Part shown: positions 43,997 to 52,555 of the stretch, piece after piece
Layout of the letters: the number at the start of each line of letters is the position of its first letter
How positions within the stretch are numbered: position 1 is the first letter of the stretch
NCBI GenBank assembly: GCA_021773355.1
Contig: JAJFKE010000050.1
Coordinates: 1-64,000 of the forward strand
DNA length: 64,000 nucleotides
Direction: 5' to 3'
From: Gammaproteobacteria bacterium
GTDB lineage: Bacteria; Pseudomonadota; Gammaproteobacteria; Pseudomonadales; Pseudohongiellaceae
The notes under the pieces: generated by a model
What the model saw: the letters and a program-made list of their open reading frames with translations, nothing else
What the model was told of the DNA's origin: nothing
Databases searched by the model: none
Translations under genes and position numbers: made by a program

Positions 43997-44226
43997 TTAG
44001 AGCCTGATAGTTCGACCATTACGTCCACCCTGCAAGCTGCGTGGAATTTATGAATCTTGTTCCGGGTATTAAGTCTGGATTCAGTTTCACTCTAATAGTA
44101 TCACTCCTTGAATCAGCACTTTGCCGCTGCACCCCTATCAATTGTTAGTAATTTGCTGACAGTATCGATAGGCGTAGCTGTATCCACGCTAGCCCGTATT
44201 AAAGCAAACCAGGGAGATTTCTAAAA

Positions 44227-44835
44227 ATGAAAATCAAATTACTAATTGCTTGTTGTGCTCTGTGCTTCGCATCATCTTTGTCCATGGCAGAAGAAGAGGA
44301 TGAATCGAAGAAAGAACGCGGTCATAACCATAATCATGATCTGTCTTATTCCTATCTAGAAGTGACTACACTTGACTATGATATGGACATAGGCGGCGTT
44401 GATATCGAACCCGACGGCTATAAACTCAAATTATCACTCTCCCTGGGCGACAGCCTTTTCGGCGTCATCGATCGAAAACGATCCGAAGGCAGCTTCGCTG
44501 GCAGCGACTATGATTTTGACAGCGAAGGATACGGCTTTGGCCTGCGCGGTGACTCCTGGTTTGCCAGTTATACCTATAACACCTGGGAAATGAATAACGA
44601 TGAATTCGATGTGGATACAATAAGGCTAGGTTTTAGAAATATGTGGACCCAGCGCCTGGAGTTCAATGCCAGCTACTCTTGGAATAACATTGAAGATGCC
44701 GACAACGACGACGGCTTTCAGGTGGGCTTGGCATACAGGCTATCCGACAATTTTCACCTGATAGCTGACTACGAAACCATTGGCGGGCACTTCGATATTG
44801 ATTCTTGGAGCGCGGGAGTACGCCTAAGCTTTTAG
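44227..44835 (+). CDS. Outer-membrane beta-barrel protein
   Basis: A 202-residue exported protein with a signal peptide (MKIKLLIACCALCFASSLSMAEEEDES) and a histidine-rich linker (HNHNHD). The rest has alternating aromatic strands, such as YSYLEVTTLDYDMDIGGV, and ends WSAGVRLSF, the terminal Phe of a barrel. I do not recognise a family. The His/Asp linker could bind metal. Confidence 0.65.
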   Translation: MKIKLLIACCALCFASSLSMAEEEDESKKERGHNHNHDLSYSYLEVTTLDYDMDIGGVDIEPDGYKLKLSLSLGDSLFGVIDRKRSEGSFAGSDYDFDSEGYGFGLRGDSWFASYTYNTWEMNNDEFDVDTIRLGFRNMWTQRLEFNASYSWNNIEDADNDDGFQVGLAYRLSDNFHLIADYETIGGHFDIDSWSAGVRLSF

Positions 44836-45178
44836 AACAATTTGAATGGGATCAGAGCAATTTTATAATTCGAAATATCATCATAAAGTTCCAATTGCTC
44901 TGATCCCATTTAATTCTTTCCAGGATTTTGGAACTGGACTAGTGAGGTCCTTTCTGCATACAGGAAGAGCTTCGTCGAGACAAAGCCGCCTATCATCAAT
45001 CTGAATATCAATACTTTGCTCTCAAATTCTATTTTTAGCTTACTCTATTTTCGTTCTTTATAGCAGACTGTTTTTTGTTCGCTTTTTCCGGTAATTTTCT
45101 ATATCGCTCAGGACTGATCATCGCAATTAGTACGCATTGAGTTCATCAGAAAGCAAAAAATCAAGAACCGGAGTAGAC
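44836..45178. other. Intergenic stretch holding a REP-like hairpin
   Basis: About 340 bp between the barrel gene and the SDR gene. The 66-bp hairpin described separately occupies its left part. The rest is T-rich and carries no open frame with a ribosome-binding site; the SDR promoter probably lies here. Confidence 0.4.
44845..44910. repeat. Perfect 18-bp inverted repeat, REP/MITE-like hairpin
   Basis: AATGGGATCAGAGCAATT (44845-44862) and its exact complement (44893-44910) flank a 30-nt spacer. The arms match the GGGxxCAGAGxxATT sequences found beside Y1 transposases. It may be a REP or MITE element mobilised in trans, or a transcript end of the barrel gene. Confidence 0.7.
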
Positions 45179-46048
45179 ATGAAAGACTTGCACAATAAAG
45201 TCCCGGTGATTACGGGTGCAGCAAGCGGGATCGGTCGAGGCATTGCTGAGGCTTTCATGGCGGCAGGATTCAAGCTTGTGCTTAGCGATGTGGAGCAAGG
45301 CGCATTGAATGCTACAACACTGGAATTGCGCAATCAGGGGGCCGATGTATCCAGGGCTGAGGATATTAGTAAGCTAGCGGAGCGCACGCTGGAGGAATAT
45401 GGAGCTGTCCATGTGCTGTGTAATAACGCGGGGGTCTATGCTGGCAGCATGCCTAGTTGGCAGAGCACACTCGATGATTGGAACTGGATAGTCGGAGTGA
45501 ATTTAATGGGAGTGGTGCATGGTATCCAAACCTTTATGCCATTGCTAATTGAGCAGGACGAAGAGGTGCATATAGTTAATACATCCTCTATCGCTGGTCT
45601 TATAAATTCAGGAGGCACCTTATACCGAACCACTAAAACTGCGATTGTGGCGCTATCCGAATCTTTACAGCAGGAACTAGAACGCGACGCTAAAAAGATT
45701 AAGATTTCCGTACTCTGCCCTGCTTTGGTGGATACAAACCTTCTCTATTCGGATCGAAATAGGCCATCGCATTTTCCAAAAACCGGGCCACAAGCAAACA
45801 ACAGAAGCATTCAAAAAACCAAGCAAGCATTTAAAGAAGGTAATCAACCTCTAGCGATTGGGAACCAAGTAGTGCAGGCGATATATGATGAGCGTTTTTA
45901 CATTCTGCCCAATCCAGAATGGATGGATCATATTAAACATAGAGCGAATCAAATTGTAAGCGGAGAAAATCCAACACCACTCCCACCGACAAGGCGACAA
46001 GGCGACAAGGCACTAAAGAATCAGACGAGAAAAATAGATAGTGAATAG
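45179..46048 (+). CDS. Short-chain dehydrogenase/reductase
   Basis: A 289-residue SDR from the ATG at 45179, preceded by CGGAG; the longer frame starts at a TTG without one. Rossmann motif ITGAASGIG (11-19), NNAG near 82, catalytic Ser about 137, Tyr149 and Lys153 (YRTTK). The C-terminus is polar and charged. Substrate unknown. It overlaps the next gene by 8 bp, so the two are probably co-translated. Confidence 0.85.
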   Translation: MKDLHNKVPVITGAASGIGRGIAEAFMAAGFKLVLSDVEQGALNATTLELRNQGADVSRAEDISKLAERTLEEYGAVHVLCNNAGVYAGSMPSWQSTLDDWNWIVGVNLMGVVHGIQTFMPLLIEQDEEVHIVNTSSIAGLINSGGTLYRTTKTAIVALSESLQQELERDAKKIKISVLCPALVDTNLLYSDRNRPSHFPKTGPQANNRSIQKTKQAFKEGNQPLAIGNQVVQAIYDERFYILPNPEWMDHIKHRANQIVSGENPTPLPPTRRQGDKALKNQTRKIDSE

Positions 46049-46505
46049 AACTATAGAAGGATTTCACCAAGACGAAGAAGGCGATTGGGTGGCTGAACTG
46101 GCCTGTTTTCACAATCAACACGTTCGTCATAACCCGCCTTTCTTCAATCGCTCATGGACCGCCACAGCCCAGGGAAGAGAGTCTATGTTGGGTCAGCCAT
46201 TGGAGTGCGGCAGATGTCTGCAACTTGAATGGCCAGAGAATCTGGAATCGCTGCGTTGTACACCAGTGTTCGATCAGGATTCAATTCCAGCGGGACTTCG
46301 AAAGGACCATACCACCAAGGAGGGTGTATGGGGGCTAATCCACGTGAGCTCGGGAACGCTACGTTATGTCTGTCAGGCGCCGGTTAGTCGAGAACTGCTA
46401 CTTGAACCCGGCATAAATGGAATCATTCCACCAGGTCTGCCACATCATGTGAAAGCCGAGGGTTTGGTTAGTTTTTATGTGGAGTTTTTTACACGTCGTA
46501 GCTGA
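46041..46505 (+). CDS. DUF3565-DUF1971 fusion protein
   Basis: A 154-residue protein. The N-terminal 65 residues match DUF3565 (IEGFHQDEEGDWVAELACFHNQHVRHNPP, with Cys residues ending ECGRCLQ that suggest a small metal site). The C-terminal 85 match DUF1971/TehB-like cupins (IPAGLRKDHTTKEGVWGLIHVSSGTLRY, GIIPPGLPHHV). The DUF1971 part is common as part of tellurite-resistance proteins. Function unknown. It overlaps the SDR gene and ends 17 bp before the convergent nnr gene. Confidence 0.82.
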   Translation: MNRTIEGFHQDEEGDWVAELACFHNQHVRHNPPFFNRSWTATAQGRESMLGQPLECGRCLQLEWPENLESLRCTPVFDQDSIPAGLRKDHTTKEGVWGLIHVSSGTLRYVCQAPVSRELLLEPGINGIIPPGLPHHVKAEGLVSFYVEFFTRRS

Positions 46506-46521
46506 AAAGTTTTGGCACCGA

Positions 46522-48099
46522 CTAGCGAGCCGGATTCACCAACTCGCGAATAAATGGCATTAGATCGGTGGCAGCCATCCCTCGTTGGCCATTTGCCTGC
46601 ATCGACAAATCAGCAGCTTCACCATGAATACATACAGCAGCACAGAGGCTTTGCTCAAGCGATAAGCCTTGAGCGAGCAGTCCGCCAGCAATGCCGCTTA
46701 GTACGTCACCCATACCGCCCGTTGCCATACCTGCATTACCTTCGCTGCAAAGAAAGACGTTCTGCTGAGTTCCATCAGTATTACAGACAAGACTGCCGCT
46801 ACCTTTCAACAGACACGCGCCCCCCCACGTATCATTTAGTTGGCGCACTGCGCTGAAACGATCATCCTGTATGTCGGAAGCAGAGCAATCGAGCAAGGCG
46901 GCTGCCTCCCCTGGATGAGGAGTTAGTATCCAGTTGTCCCTTTTTATTCCGCTACCCTTAGCACCCGAACCCTGCTGTTTCTTTTCTGCAAGCAGGTGCA
47001 GCGCATCAGCGTCAATCACCAATGGTATCGACTGTGATTTCTGAGCAGCCAATGCTAGCTGAAACAGATTGCGTGCCCACTGACTGCGACCAAGACCCGG
47101 CCCTGTAACAATCGCTGTAGCTTTTGATAACAAATTCTCGATCTGTGAGTCTTCATCCTCAGTGCCCAAGACCATGACTTCGGGTCTCCTCGCTAGCAGC
47201 GCCGGCCTATGACTGGATCGGGTAATGACGCTCACCAAGCCAGCTCCGCTTCGAAGAGCCGCTTCGGCGGCCATTATTACGGCGCCACCGAAACTGTAGT
47301 CGCCACCTATAAGCAACACATGCCCATGGTTGCCCTTATGGGAGGAAACCGCGCGCGGCATGAGCATAGGTGTCACCGAATTTATATCGATGCGCAGTGA
47401 GGCAGGCGTAGGTGAGCTGTCGTTGCTGAATACTTTTTCCGGCACATCGAGATCGTGGTAAATCAATGTACCGACATGATCGCCCGCTTGATTGGTTAGC
47501 AGCCCCTGTTTTAATCCTATGAATGTCACCGTAACATCAGCGACTACGGCAATACCCAAACACTTACCTGTGTCTGCACTGAGTCCGGATGGAATGTCTA
47601 TGGCAAGCACTGGACGATCGGCAGCATTTATAAAGGAAATCGCCTTGGCATAGTCGCCCTGCACCTCTCTATCCAAGCCAGTACCCAGCAGGGCATCGAC
47701 TATTACCGGGTGGGCGTGTCGGTTTTCATGCTCGGTATTGAAATCAGCGAAGGCGGTGATGGTCACACCTCGCTCTTGAGCACACTGCCAGGCCAATTTC
47801 GCATCGCCGGCCAAGCTGTTCGGATCTGAAAGATAAATTACCTCTGTGCTAAGACCCTGTTCCTTGGCAAGGGAGGCTACCAGGTAACCGTCGCCGGCGT
47901 TGTTACCTGAACCTGCGAACACCTGCACATGGCGCGTCTGTGGCCACTTCTCCAACAAGGTATTGAATGCGACAGTTGCTGCGGTGCGCATCAGCGTAAA
48001 CCCGGGAATCTCAAATTGCTCGATAGCAATCTGGTCAAGCAAACGAACCTGCTCAGCACGATACAGTTGACGAGGCAATCTTGTTAGCATATCTGGCAT
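46522..48099 (-). CDS. nnr: Bifunctional NAD(P)H-hydrate epimerase/dehydratase
   Basis: A 525-residue metabolite-repair enzyme. The N-terminal YjeF/NnrE part (about 1-225) epimerises damaged NAD(P)HX (FAGSGNNAGDGYLVA, then DIPSGLSADTG). The C-terminal NnrD part (about 240-520) dehydrates it with ADP (GGDYSFGGAVIMAAEAALRSGAG, GPGLGRS, EGNAGMATGGMGDVLSGIAGGLLAQG). In relatives it is directly upstream of tsaE; here 9.4 kb of other DNA lies between them. It follows the MarR gene by 2 bp. Confidence 0.96.
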   Translation of the reverse strand: MPDMLTRLPRQLYRAEQVRLLDQIAIEQFEIPGFTLMRTAATVAFNTLLEKWPQTRHVQVFAGSGNNAGDGYLVASLAKEQGLSTEVIYLSDPNSLAGDAKLAWQCAQERGVTITAFADFNTEHENRHAHPVIVDALLGTGLDREVQGDYAKAISFINAADRPVLAIDIPSGLSADTGKCLGIAVVADVTVTFIGLKQGLLTNQAGDHVGTLIYHDLDVPEKVFSNDSSPTPASLRIDINSVTPMLMPRAVSSHKGNHGHVLLIGGDYSFGGAVIMAAEAALRSGAGLVSVITRSSHRPALLARRPEVMVLGTEDEDSQIENLLSKATAIVTGPGLGRSQWARNLFQLALAAQKSQSIPLVIDADALHLLAEKKQQGSGAKGSGIKRDNWILTPHPGEAAALLDCSASDIQDDRFSAVRQLNDTWGGACLLKGSGSLVCNTDGTQQNVFLCSEGNAGMATGGMGDVLSGIAGGLLAQGLSLEQSLCAAVCIHGEAADLSMQANGQRGMAATDLMPFIRELVNPAR

Positions 48100-48101
48100 G
48101 T

Positions 48102-48542
48102 TTATTTATCGAATTTCTGGATGAGTTTGTGTACCAATCGCAAGCCGGCATCTAGCTCTTCGATTGGAATGTCTTCGGTGTTCTTGATGGCCCAGGGGTC
48201 TTGAACTTCACGCAGGGCGTTATACGCAGTCTTGCCTTCTTCTGTTAACACCACCAGCACTGAGCGTTTATGCTTGGGGTTTGTGTGATAGGACAGTAGG
48301 CCATCCGTAACCATGACATCGGTAATGCGCTGCACCGCCTGCCTGGACTGACCGAGAACCCTGGCGATGCCGGGTACTGTCAAACCGGCATTGGAAAGAG
48401 CGATGACGCCAATTACCTTCCAGCGGGCACTGGTCAGGCCCAGAGCTTCGGTCATGTCGTCACCTTCGGCTATCAACAAGCCATTGAGGCGAAACAGCGA
48501 CAACACCAGGTCAAGAAATAGCATACGCTTGGGAGAATGCAC
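48102..48542 (-). CDS. MarR-family transcriptional regulator
   Basis: A 146-residue winged-helix protein: RWKVIGVIALSNAGLTVPGIARVLGQSRQAVQRITDVMVTDGLLSYHTNPKHKRSVLVVLTEEGK. It is a dimeric repressor or activator that usually responds to a small phenolic ligand. It lies 2 bp before nnr, so it may be transcribed with it. The 296-bp upstream gap separates it from the divergent SIMPL gene and may hold shared operators, though I saw no clear palindrome. Confidence 0.88.
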   Translation of the reverse strand: MHSPKRMLFLDLVLSLFRLNGLLIAEGDDMTEALGLTSARWKVIGVIALSNAGLTVPGIARVLGQSRQAVQRITDVMVTDGLLSYHTNPKHKRSVLVVLTEEGKTAYNALREVQDPWAIKNTEDIPIEELDAGLRLVHKLIQKFDK

Positions 48543-48838
48543 TCGATTTTCCTTTGAGTTCTATTAGACCATGCCGATGCTTCGTAGTTTACCCACTGAA
48601 GTTTCTGGACTGCCGTGATCTATGTCAGCATGTTGTCATTTGACTATGAATCTGTAAGCACAGTCAATCGCCACTTGCTGTCCCCGGTCACAGAAAGTCT
48701 TAGAGCCCACCGCAAAACAAATTAGAACTTTCCCAAGGCAAATTGCGACTTGAGTAGAAGAGTTACCATTTAATTGGGGCATAATTACCACTAGGTCAGC
48801 GCCCATGCTCAGCCGACATTTCGCACAAGGATGCCATC

Positions 48839-49639
48839 ATGAAGAAAATTCTATCCCTCTCCTTTTTAATTAGCAGCGCAGTTTCACTCAGCGGCTTTAG
48901 TCAGCTCAGCCTGGCCCAGGCCCAGCTCTCTGGAACACCGGAGGAGCTGCGTGAGTTTCTGCACCCACGTCCGAATACGGTGAATATCAGTGGAGAAGCA
49001 GAGCTAAGCTCCTATAAAGATAGGGCCAAAATCAGTCTGCTGGTGACAACCGAGGAGCGAACTCTCAGCGCTGCCATGCAGGTGAATCAAGAACTGCGGC
49101 TGGCACTGATTCAACAGTTTACCGACGAAGGTATTCCGCTAGAGGACATCAATAATTCTAAATTCTCCAGCTCACCGCAATTTGGACTCTTTGGTCGCAA
49201 TCCCAATAGTTTCGAAGTCTCGGCGCGGATGGAAATTTCAGTGGGCAGCGAAGAGCATTTGCAACTGCTAGCCGCGGCGGCGGATGAACACGATGAAGTT
49301 AAATTCGAGAGCAGCGAATTCGAGCACAGCGAGGAAGAAGCCTTTGAGAAACAAGTTCGAGAGCTGGCTCTTCAAGATGTAATGGATCAGAAGGCCTATT
49401 ACGAAAGCAGCCTTGGATTGCAACTAAAGGCGATTAATTTTTTCTACGGCGGCATTCGCCAGCAATCTCGCGCCCTGCCTATGGCGGTGATGTCGCAGGA
49501 GATGGCTATGGATACAAACGCTCGTGCTGGCGGGAGCGTGAACGCCTCAATGCCGGCGCCCGTTGTTGCACCCACGTTCGATGAAGTAGAATACCAGACG
49601 TCTATTACAGTGGTATTCGAAATCGTCAATGAGAATTAG
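48839..49639 (+). CDS. Exported SIMPL-domain (DUF541) protein
   Basis: A 266-residue periplasmic protein with a signal peptide (about 1-27). The SIMPL pattern begins PNTVNISGEAELSSYKDRAKISLLVTTEERTLSAAMQVN and continues with NNSKFSSSPQFGLFGRNP; a long acidic segment follows. The C-terminus QTSITVVFEIVNEN is the last strand. SIMPL proteins act in envelope homeostasis and partner with other envelope proteins. Overlaps the next gene by 11 bp, so the two are co-translated. Confidence 0.85.
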   Translation: MKKILSLSFLISSAVSLSGFSQLSLAQAQLSGTPEELREFLHPRPNTVNISGEAELSSYKDRAKISLLVTTEERTLSAAMQVNQELRLALIQQFTDEGIPLEDINNSKFSSSPQFGLFGRNPNSFEVSARMEISVGSEEHLQLLAAAADEHDEVKFESSEFEHSEEEAFEKQVRELALQDVMDQKAYYESSLGLQLKAINFFYGGIRQQSRALPMAVMSQEMAMDTNARAGGSVNASMPAPVVAPTFDEVEYQTSITVVFEIVNEN

Positions 49640-50156
49640 CTGGCCAATTCTATTCAGTATTCTATTTTTCGTAAGCTCGGTTGCTGGCGACGAGTTACGC
49701 GACGCCAACCGCTTGCTTCGTGCCAGCAATGTAGCTGGTCAGTTCCAATCGATGACGCAGCAACAGACCCGAAATATTATTCGAACCTATAGCAGCATCG
49801 TCGCCATGTCGGCCGATGTGGATCTACCGCAATGGATAAAGCTGAAAATTGCCGCCTGCTACGAGCAAGCCTATGCCTGGGAAAAATTCGAGGCAGGCAT
49901 TGCTCAAATTCTGCTTGAGAATTTCAGTCCGCAAGAAATGCATCTGTTGACAGATTTCTATCGGAGCCAGGGTCTGCCGCCCATGGAAATAGCTAACTTC
50001 AAACTGGCCATCGCCAAGAGTGAAAAAATACAGCAGCTTAGCGCCGACTATATCTTCGCTAATAGCGAAGGCTGTGCAGATCAGGATAGTGAACTGATCC
50101 TTGGCTACCTTGCAGACAGGCGGCGGGCATTGGAAACCAACATCGCCGCCGAATAA
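49629..50156 (+). CDS. Exported helical protein, possibly DUF2059-like
   Basis: A 175-residue protein with a signal peptide (about 1-19) and an all-helical body (LLRASNVAGQFQSMTQQQTRNIIR, then FEAGIAQILLENFSPQEMHLLTDFYRSQGLPP). The last part resembles DUF2059 domains of the periplasm. Two Cys residues (AACYEQ and SEGCADQ) may form a disulfide. Operon partner of the SIMPL protein; function unknown. Confidence 0.65.
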   Translation: MRISWPILFSILFFVSSVAGDELRDANRLLRASNVAGQFQSMTQQQTRNIIRTYSSIVAMSADVDLPQWIKLKIAACYEQAYAWEKFEAGIAQILLENFSPQEMHLLTDFYRSQGLPPMEIANFKLAIAKSEKIQQLSADYIFANSEGCADQDSELILGYLADRRRALETNIAAE

Positions 50157-50478
50157 GTCGATTAACGACAGCGGTTTTCTGCCGGAGGACCTGTCGCATT
50201 TTCTTCTCTGCTTTTAGCACAAACAAGAACTCGGATTCAGTTTGAAGGGTTTAGAGTCTGCGCTAAAGATCGGGCAACAAGCAGCGACAAATTGGAGAAA
50301 GAAGGGCCATACAATCTGTGAAACTGAAAAAACAAGATTAGATGATATGGCACCCTAAATTGTTAAGTTGTCAGTGTTCCCGATGGTTGTTAATTCGATT
50401 TTAGCAGTTAATCTTTCTGAATCAGGTCGATGCTACAACTTTAACTCGAATCGTTCTGTACTGTGAACCTTCTGCCTG
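50157..50478. other. Intergenic stretch with nothing recognised
   Basis: About 320 bp between the SIMPL operon and the AraC-type gene, both in the plus direction. It should contain the AraC-type gene promoter. No hairpin or gene was seen. Confidence 0.4.
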
Positions 50479-51561
50479 ATGCAACAACTCTATACAGCAT
50501 TCAGTTACCTGGCCATGTCCCAGCTTCTACTAACTGGATTGTTCTATTTTTTCTATTACCGAACGTCACGGCTGGGGCTTATAACATCTTTGCTTTGCGT
50601 TTGCCTTATTGCCGCCAACTGGAATCTTCCCCTTGGTTCAGACTTTCCGATTCTGGCCTATGTGGATGGCAGAATTGCAGCCGCCACTCCGGCCGTGCTG
50701 TGGCTGTTTGCACAGGCTCTGTTCACAGATGACAGGAAAATAACCCCCATTGCCTGGTTCTTCCTAATTGGCTATCAGATACCCCGGGGGTTCGTAACTT
50801 TTCCTGAGCAACTCCACAGCTTTGCGGACAGCACGCTGCTGGCGATCCTGAATCCACTGTGCCTGCTGATAGCGTTCGGGTTGGCGGTGCACGTTATTGT
50901 CATGGCGACAAGAGAAATCGGCAGTGACCTATTAGAACAGAGAAGAAGATTTAGGGGCCCCTTCGCAGCAGGCTTGGGAATAGTAATGGCGATGCTTGTG
51001 GCAAGCATTCTAGCGCCAGAGTTCATGAGCGACGCGGGGGCAACACGGTTTGCACAGGTGGCCATAGGTATCAGCTACCTCTCCACGTTCGTGTTCTTTT
51101 TAATAGTAAATCTGCTCACCTTTCGGCTTACACCCGATTCTCGGTTGATCGTCGATAGTTCGATGTTCGACGCGACAGAAAAATCGAACCAACAACTGCA
51201 ATTAGCCGAATCTGATTTGGAATTGATGAGAGAGTTAGACCGCAGGATGTTGCAGGAAAAGCTATTTACCCAATCAGACCTCACGATTGGTCAATTAGCC
51301 AAGCATCTGTCAGTGCAGGAATATAAACTCAGGGTTATCATAAACAGAGAGCTAGGCTACAGAAACTTTAACCAATTCTTGAATTTCTACCGTATCAATG
51401 AAGCATGTCCGCTTCTTGAAGAAAAATCCCGGCATCGGAACATTTCGATAATTGCGCAGGAGGTAGGCTATGTATCTTTATCTACTTTCAATCAGGCGTT
51501 CAAGAAATTAAAAGGAGTAACACCGAGCGAGTATAAAGCCTTACACACTATAGAAGAGTAA
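50479..51561 (+). CDS. Membrane-anchored AraC-type regulator
   Basis: A 360-residue protein. The first 220 residues hold about seven membrane helices. The C-terminal AraC domain (about 260-355) has two helix-turn-helix units: LTIGQLAKHLSVQEYKLRVIINRELGYRNFNQFLNFYRINEA and SIIAQEVGYVSLSTFNQAFKKLKGVTPSEYKAL. Such proteins sense a membrane or lipid signal without a separate kinase. The gene lies upstream of the quinoprotein genes, convergent with them, so control of these is possible but unproven. Confidence 0.9.
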   Translation: MQQLYTAFSYLAMSQLLLTGLFYFFYYRTSRLGLITSLLCVCLIAANWNLPLGSDFPILAYVDGRIAAATPAVLWLFAQALFTDDRKITPIAWFFLIGYQIPRGFVTFPEQLHSFADSTLLAILNPLCLLIAFGLAVHVIVMATREIGSDLLEQRRRFRGPFAAGLGIVMAMLVASILAPEFMSDAGATRFAQVAIGISYLSTFVFFLIVNLLTFRLTPDSRLIVDSSMFDATEKSNQQLQLAESDLELMRELDRRMLQEKLFTQSDLTIGQLAKHLSVQEYKLRVIINRELGYRNFNQFLNFYRINEACPLLEEKSRHRNISIIAQEVGYVSLSTFNQAFKKLKGVTPSEYKALHTIEE

Positions 51562-51634
51562 TAGGAGAACCGTGCTTTAGCTTAAAACTCTTCATACTAT
51601 TGGCGCTCTGTTGCTCTTACTCAATAGGGCAATT

Positions 51635-51650
51635 GGGGTCAGGTCAATTT
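51635..51650 (+). repeat. REP-like motif GGGGTCAGGTCAATTT
   Basis: A 16-mer related to the arms of the hairpin at 44845-44910 and to 41244-41259. It lies between the AraC-type gene and the quinoprotein operon. No complementary arm is near. Confidence 0.4.
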
Positions 51651-51811
51651 ATTGATGTAGAATAGGAAACACAGTTAATAACACACTTTTATTTTCAACG
51701 CTTTTTTACCGGCAACCATCGACGGATTACTTAATCATATATACCTGATATTCCCCTTTGAAATAGAAATCTGCACTCCTTTGTTCCGCTCTTTCTTGAA
51801 GCCGTCAGTTG

Positions 51812-52357
51812 CTACATCGGGGCAACTTCAAACATCCATATGGATCCGCTGGTTACAGCTACTTCACTGCCCGGAATTTGTTCTCCCGAACCTGCAAAAT
51901 ATTTGCGGCCCAGTTCCGCCAACACCGGCACAATAATGGTTGCGCCCTCGGTGATTCTATTCAAGCGTTGCTCATATATCTCACCATCGATACGCAGGAG
52001 CACTCGGTTATCCTCATGCATATAGGCGGGCCATCGTTTCCAAATCCGCCCAATTGAAGAATTCATGTAGCCGCTTACTATGTAAAGTTTGCCGTCAACT
52101 ACAGGCGCCCAAACGGTGCGCGAAGTAGTTGGGTCTAAGGTCTGAAATTCTATTTCTTCCCGTTCTTTTAGAAATTCCCAGCTGGTGGGAGCGGCAACCA
52201 CATTTCCGCTACGGAAAGGGCCACCTATGCTAATTGTAAACCAGGGGTAAAATTCAACCGGTCCGTCATGTAAGCGCATCGCGCCGTAGGCTACAGCCGT
52301 GGATAAAATAACTACACCAACAGCAACACCTAGCCACTTTAGAAACTTTTTGAACAT
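51812..52357 (-). CDS. Membrane-anchored exported protein of unknown function
   Basis: A 181-residue protein with one N-terminal helix (about residues 4-26) and a periplasmic, mostly beta domain (WFTISIGGPFRSGNVVAAPTSW, then VDGKLYIVSGYMNSSIGRIWKRWP). I do not recognise the family. It is about 200 bp downstream of the quinoprotein gene, in the same direction, with a terminator-like hairpin between. Confidence 0.55.
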   Translation of the reverse strand: MFKKFLKWLGVAVGVVILSTAVAYGAMRLHDGPVEFYPWFTISIGGPFRSGNVVAAPTSWEFLKEREEIEFQTLDPTTSRTVWAPVVDGKLYIVSGYMNSSIGRIWKRWPAYMHEDNRVLLRIDGEIYEQRLNRITEGATIIVPVLAELGRKYFAGSGEQIPGSEVAVTSGSIWMFEVAPM

Positions 52358-52521
52358 AATGTGTGTAAACTCTCTTTTACAATATTGCTTGGTTTAGGTC
52401 TTATCTTCTTCCGAAACTTGCCTAGACTTTCCCATGGGACGATCCCTGATATTTCAGGCATTCGACGATTCCTTTCGTGTTGAGTCGAATTCCAATAAGT
52501 AATGATTACTAAGCAGACGAA

Positions 52522-52542
52522 ACACCTGCCTAATGCAGGCGT
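52522..52542 (-). terminator. Short hairpin after the quinoprotein gene
   Basis: On the minus strand ACGCCTGC-ATTAG-GCAGGTGT forms an 8-bp stem (one G-T pair) with a 5-nt loop, then TTCG. It lies 14 bp after the quinoprotein stop. It may end most transcripts before the last gene. Confidence 0.45.
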
Positions 52543-52555
52543 TTCCATGGCCTAT

